From an uncultured Clostridium sp. (GTDB taxonomy: Bacteria > Bacillota > Clostridia > Peptostreptococcales > Peptostreptococcaceae): 11,800 nt of DNA. A program made the position numbers and the translations under genes. Below, piece by piece: positions 11,615 through 11,800 of the stretch. Positions within the stretch are counted from its first letter, which is position 1. Every line of letters begins with the position of its first letter. The DNA lies in the NCBI GenBank assembly GCA_937944945.1, contig CALEBD010000283.1, positions 1 through 11,800 of the forward strand, read 5' to 3'. The notes beneath the pieces are model-generated. The model ran no database searches. It saw only the letters and a list, made by a program, of their open reading frames with translations, and had not been told where the DNA came from.

Positions 11615-11800
11615 TTTTAGTTGTAATTACCACAACACCATTAGCGCCTCGAGCACCGTATATAGCCGTAGCAGATGCATCTTTCAAGACGTCAATAGTC
11701 TCAATTTCAGCAGGATCAAGAGTGGACATACCATCTTCGCTAGGAAAACCATCGATGATATAAAGAGGTTCATTACTCTGAGTAATAGAAATACCACCAC
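11601..11800 (-). CDS. TonB-dependent receptor plug-domain protein, C-terminal part (5' end off the window)
   Basis: The last 65 residues are visible. They contain EPLYIIDGFPS, then LDPAEIETIDVLKDASATAI and YGARGANGVVVITTKNG, followed at once by RE and a stop. These are the hallmark of the SusC/RagA-type plug domain that closes TonB-dependent outer-membrane channels in Bacteroidetes ('IDG ... I...DVLKDASA.AIYG.RGANGV..I.TK.G'). In a real receptor a 22-strand barrel of several hundred residues follows; here the protein stops straight after the plug. It is therefore a stand-alone plug, or a plug fused to whatever lies upstream beyond the edge. A natural hypothesis is that it mimics or occupies a host SusC-like channel. 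The tight coupling to the following small gene argues against simple gene decay. Confidence 0.9.
   Translation of the reverse strand, partial: GGISITQSNEPLYIIDGFPSEDGMSTLDPAEIETIDVLKDASATAIYGARGANGVVVITTKNGRE

Noticed and set aside
1..11800. CRISPR arrays, insertion sequences or integrase/att sites
   Set aside because: No regularly spaced repeats, no transposase or recombinase motifs, and no duplicated tRNA 3' end were seen.

Overview
The window reads as part of the accessory/translation region of a large double-stranded DNA phage that infects a member of the Bacteroidetes. Every supportable gene lies on the minus strand, so transcription runs from right to left. Genes are short, tightly packed and often overlapping, and most have no recognisable function. 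The A-rich, Shine-Dalgarno-poor start regions and a SusC-type TonB plug domain at the right edge point to a Bacteroidetes host. Two tRNA genes, a tmRNA gene and an RNA ligase are typical of large lytic phage genomes. No structural, packaging or replication gene is present, so the phage assignment is inference from context.

Layout from right (upstream) to left. 11358-11800: the C-terminal end of a TonB plug-domain protein with no beta-barrel, then two small overlapping or abutting ORFs. About 10330-11357: roughly 1 kb without genes but full of strong, adjacent inverted repeats, a candidate large structured RNA. 8316-10311: a compact envelope cassette (lipoprotein, TM/coiled-coil protein, two tiny membrane proteins, SPFH/band-7 protein). 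8201-8271: a tRNA with a glycine-like body and an isoleucine anticodon. 7774-8186: two small genes. 7232-7630: a terminator and gene-free sequence leading to tRNA-Ile(UAU) at 7159-7231. 5132-7134: a four-gene operon with an RNA ligase. 4380-5131: a second structured gene-free block with a 232-nt domain closed by a 17-bp stem. 4002-4379: a phage tmRNA (ssrA). 237-3984: small unknown genes, two membrane proteins and a FtsH/Cdc48-type AAA+ ATPase. 1-223: the edge of one more gene.

Two themes stand out. One is translation maintenance: tRNAs, RNA ligase and a tmRNA with an unusually long predicted tag. The other is envelope modification: plug domain, lipoprotein, small membrane proteins and SPFH scaffold. 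The most novel items are the tmRNA with a 28-codon tag, the large structured non-coding blocks beside the tRNA/tmRNA genes, and the phage-borne TonB plug domain.
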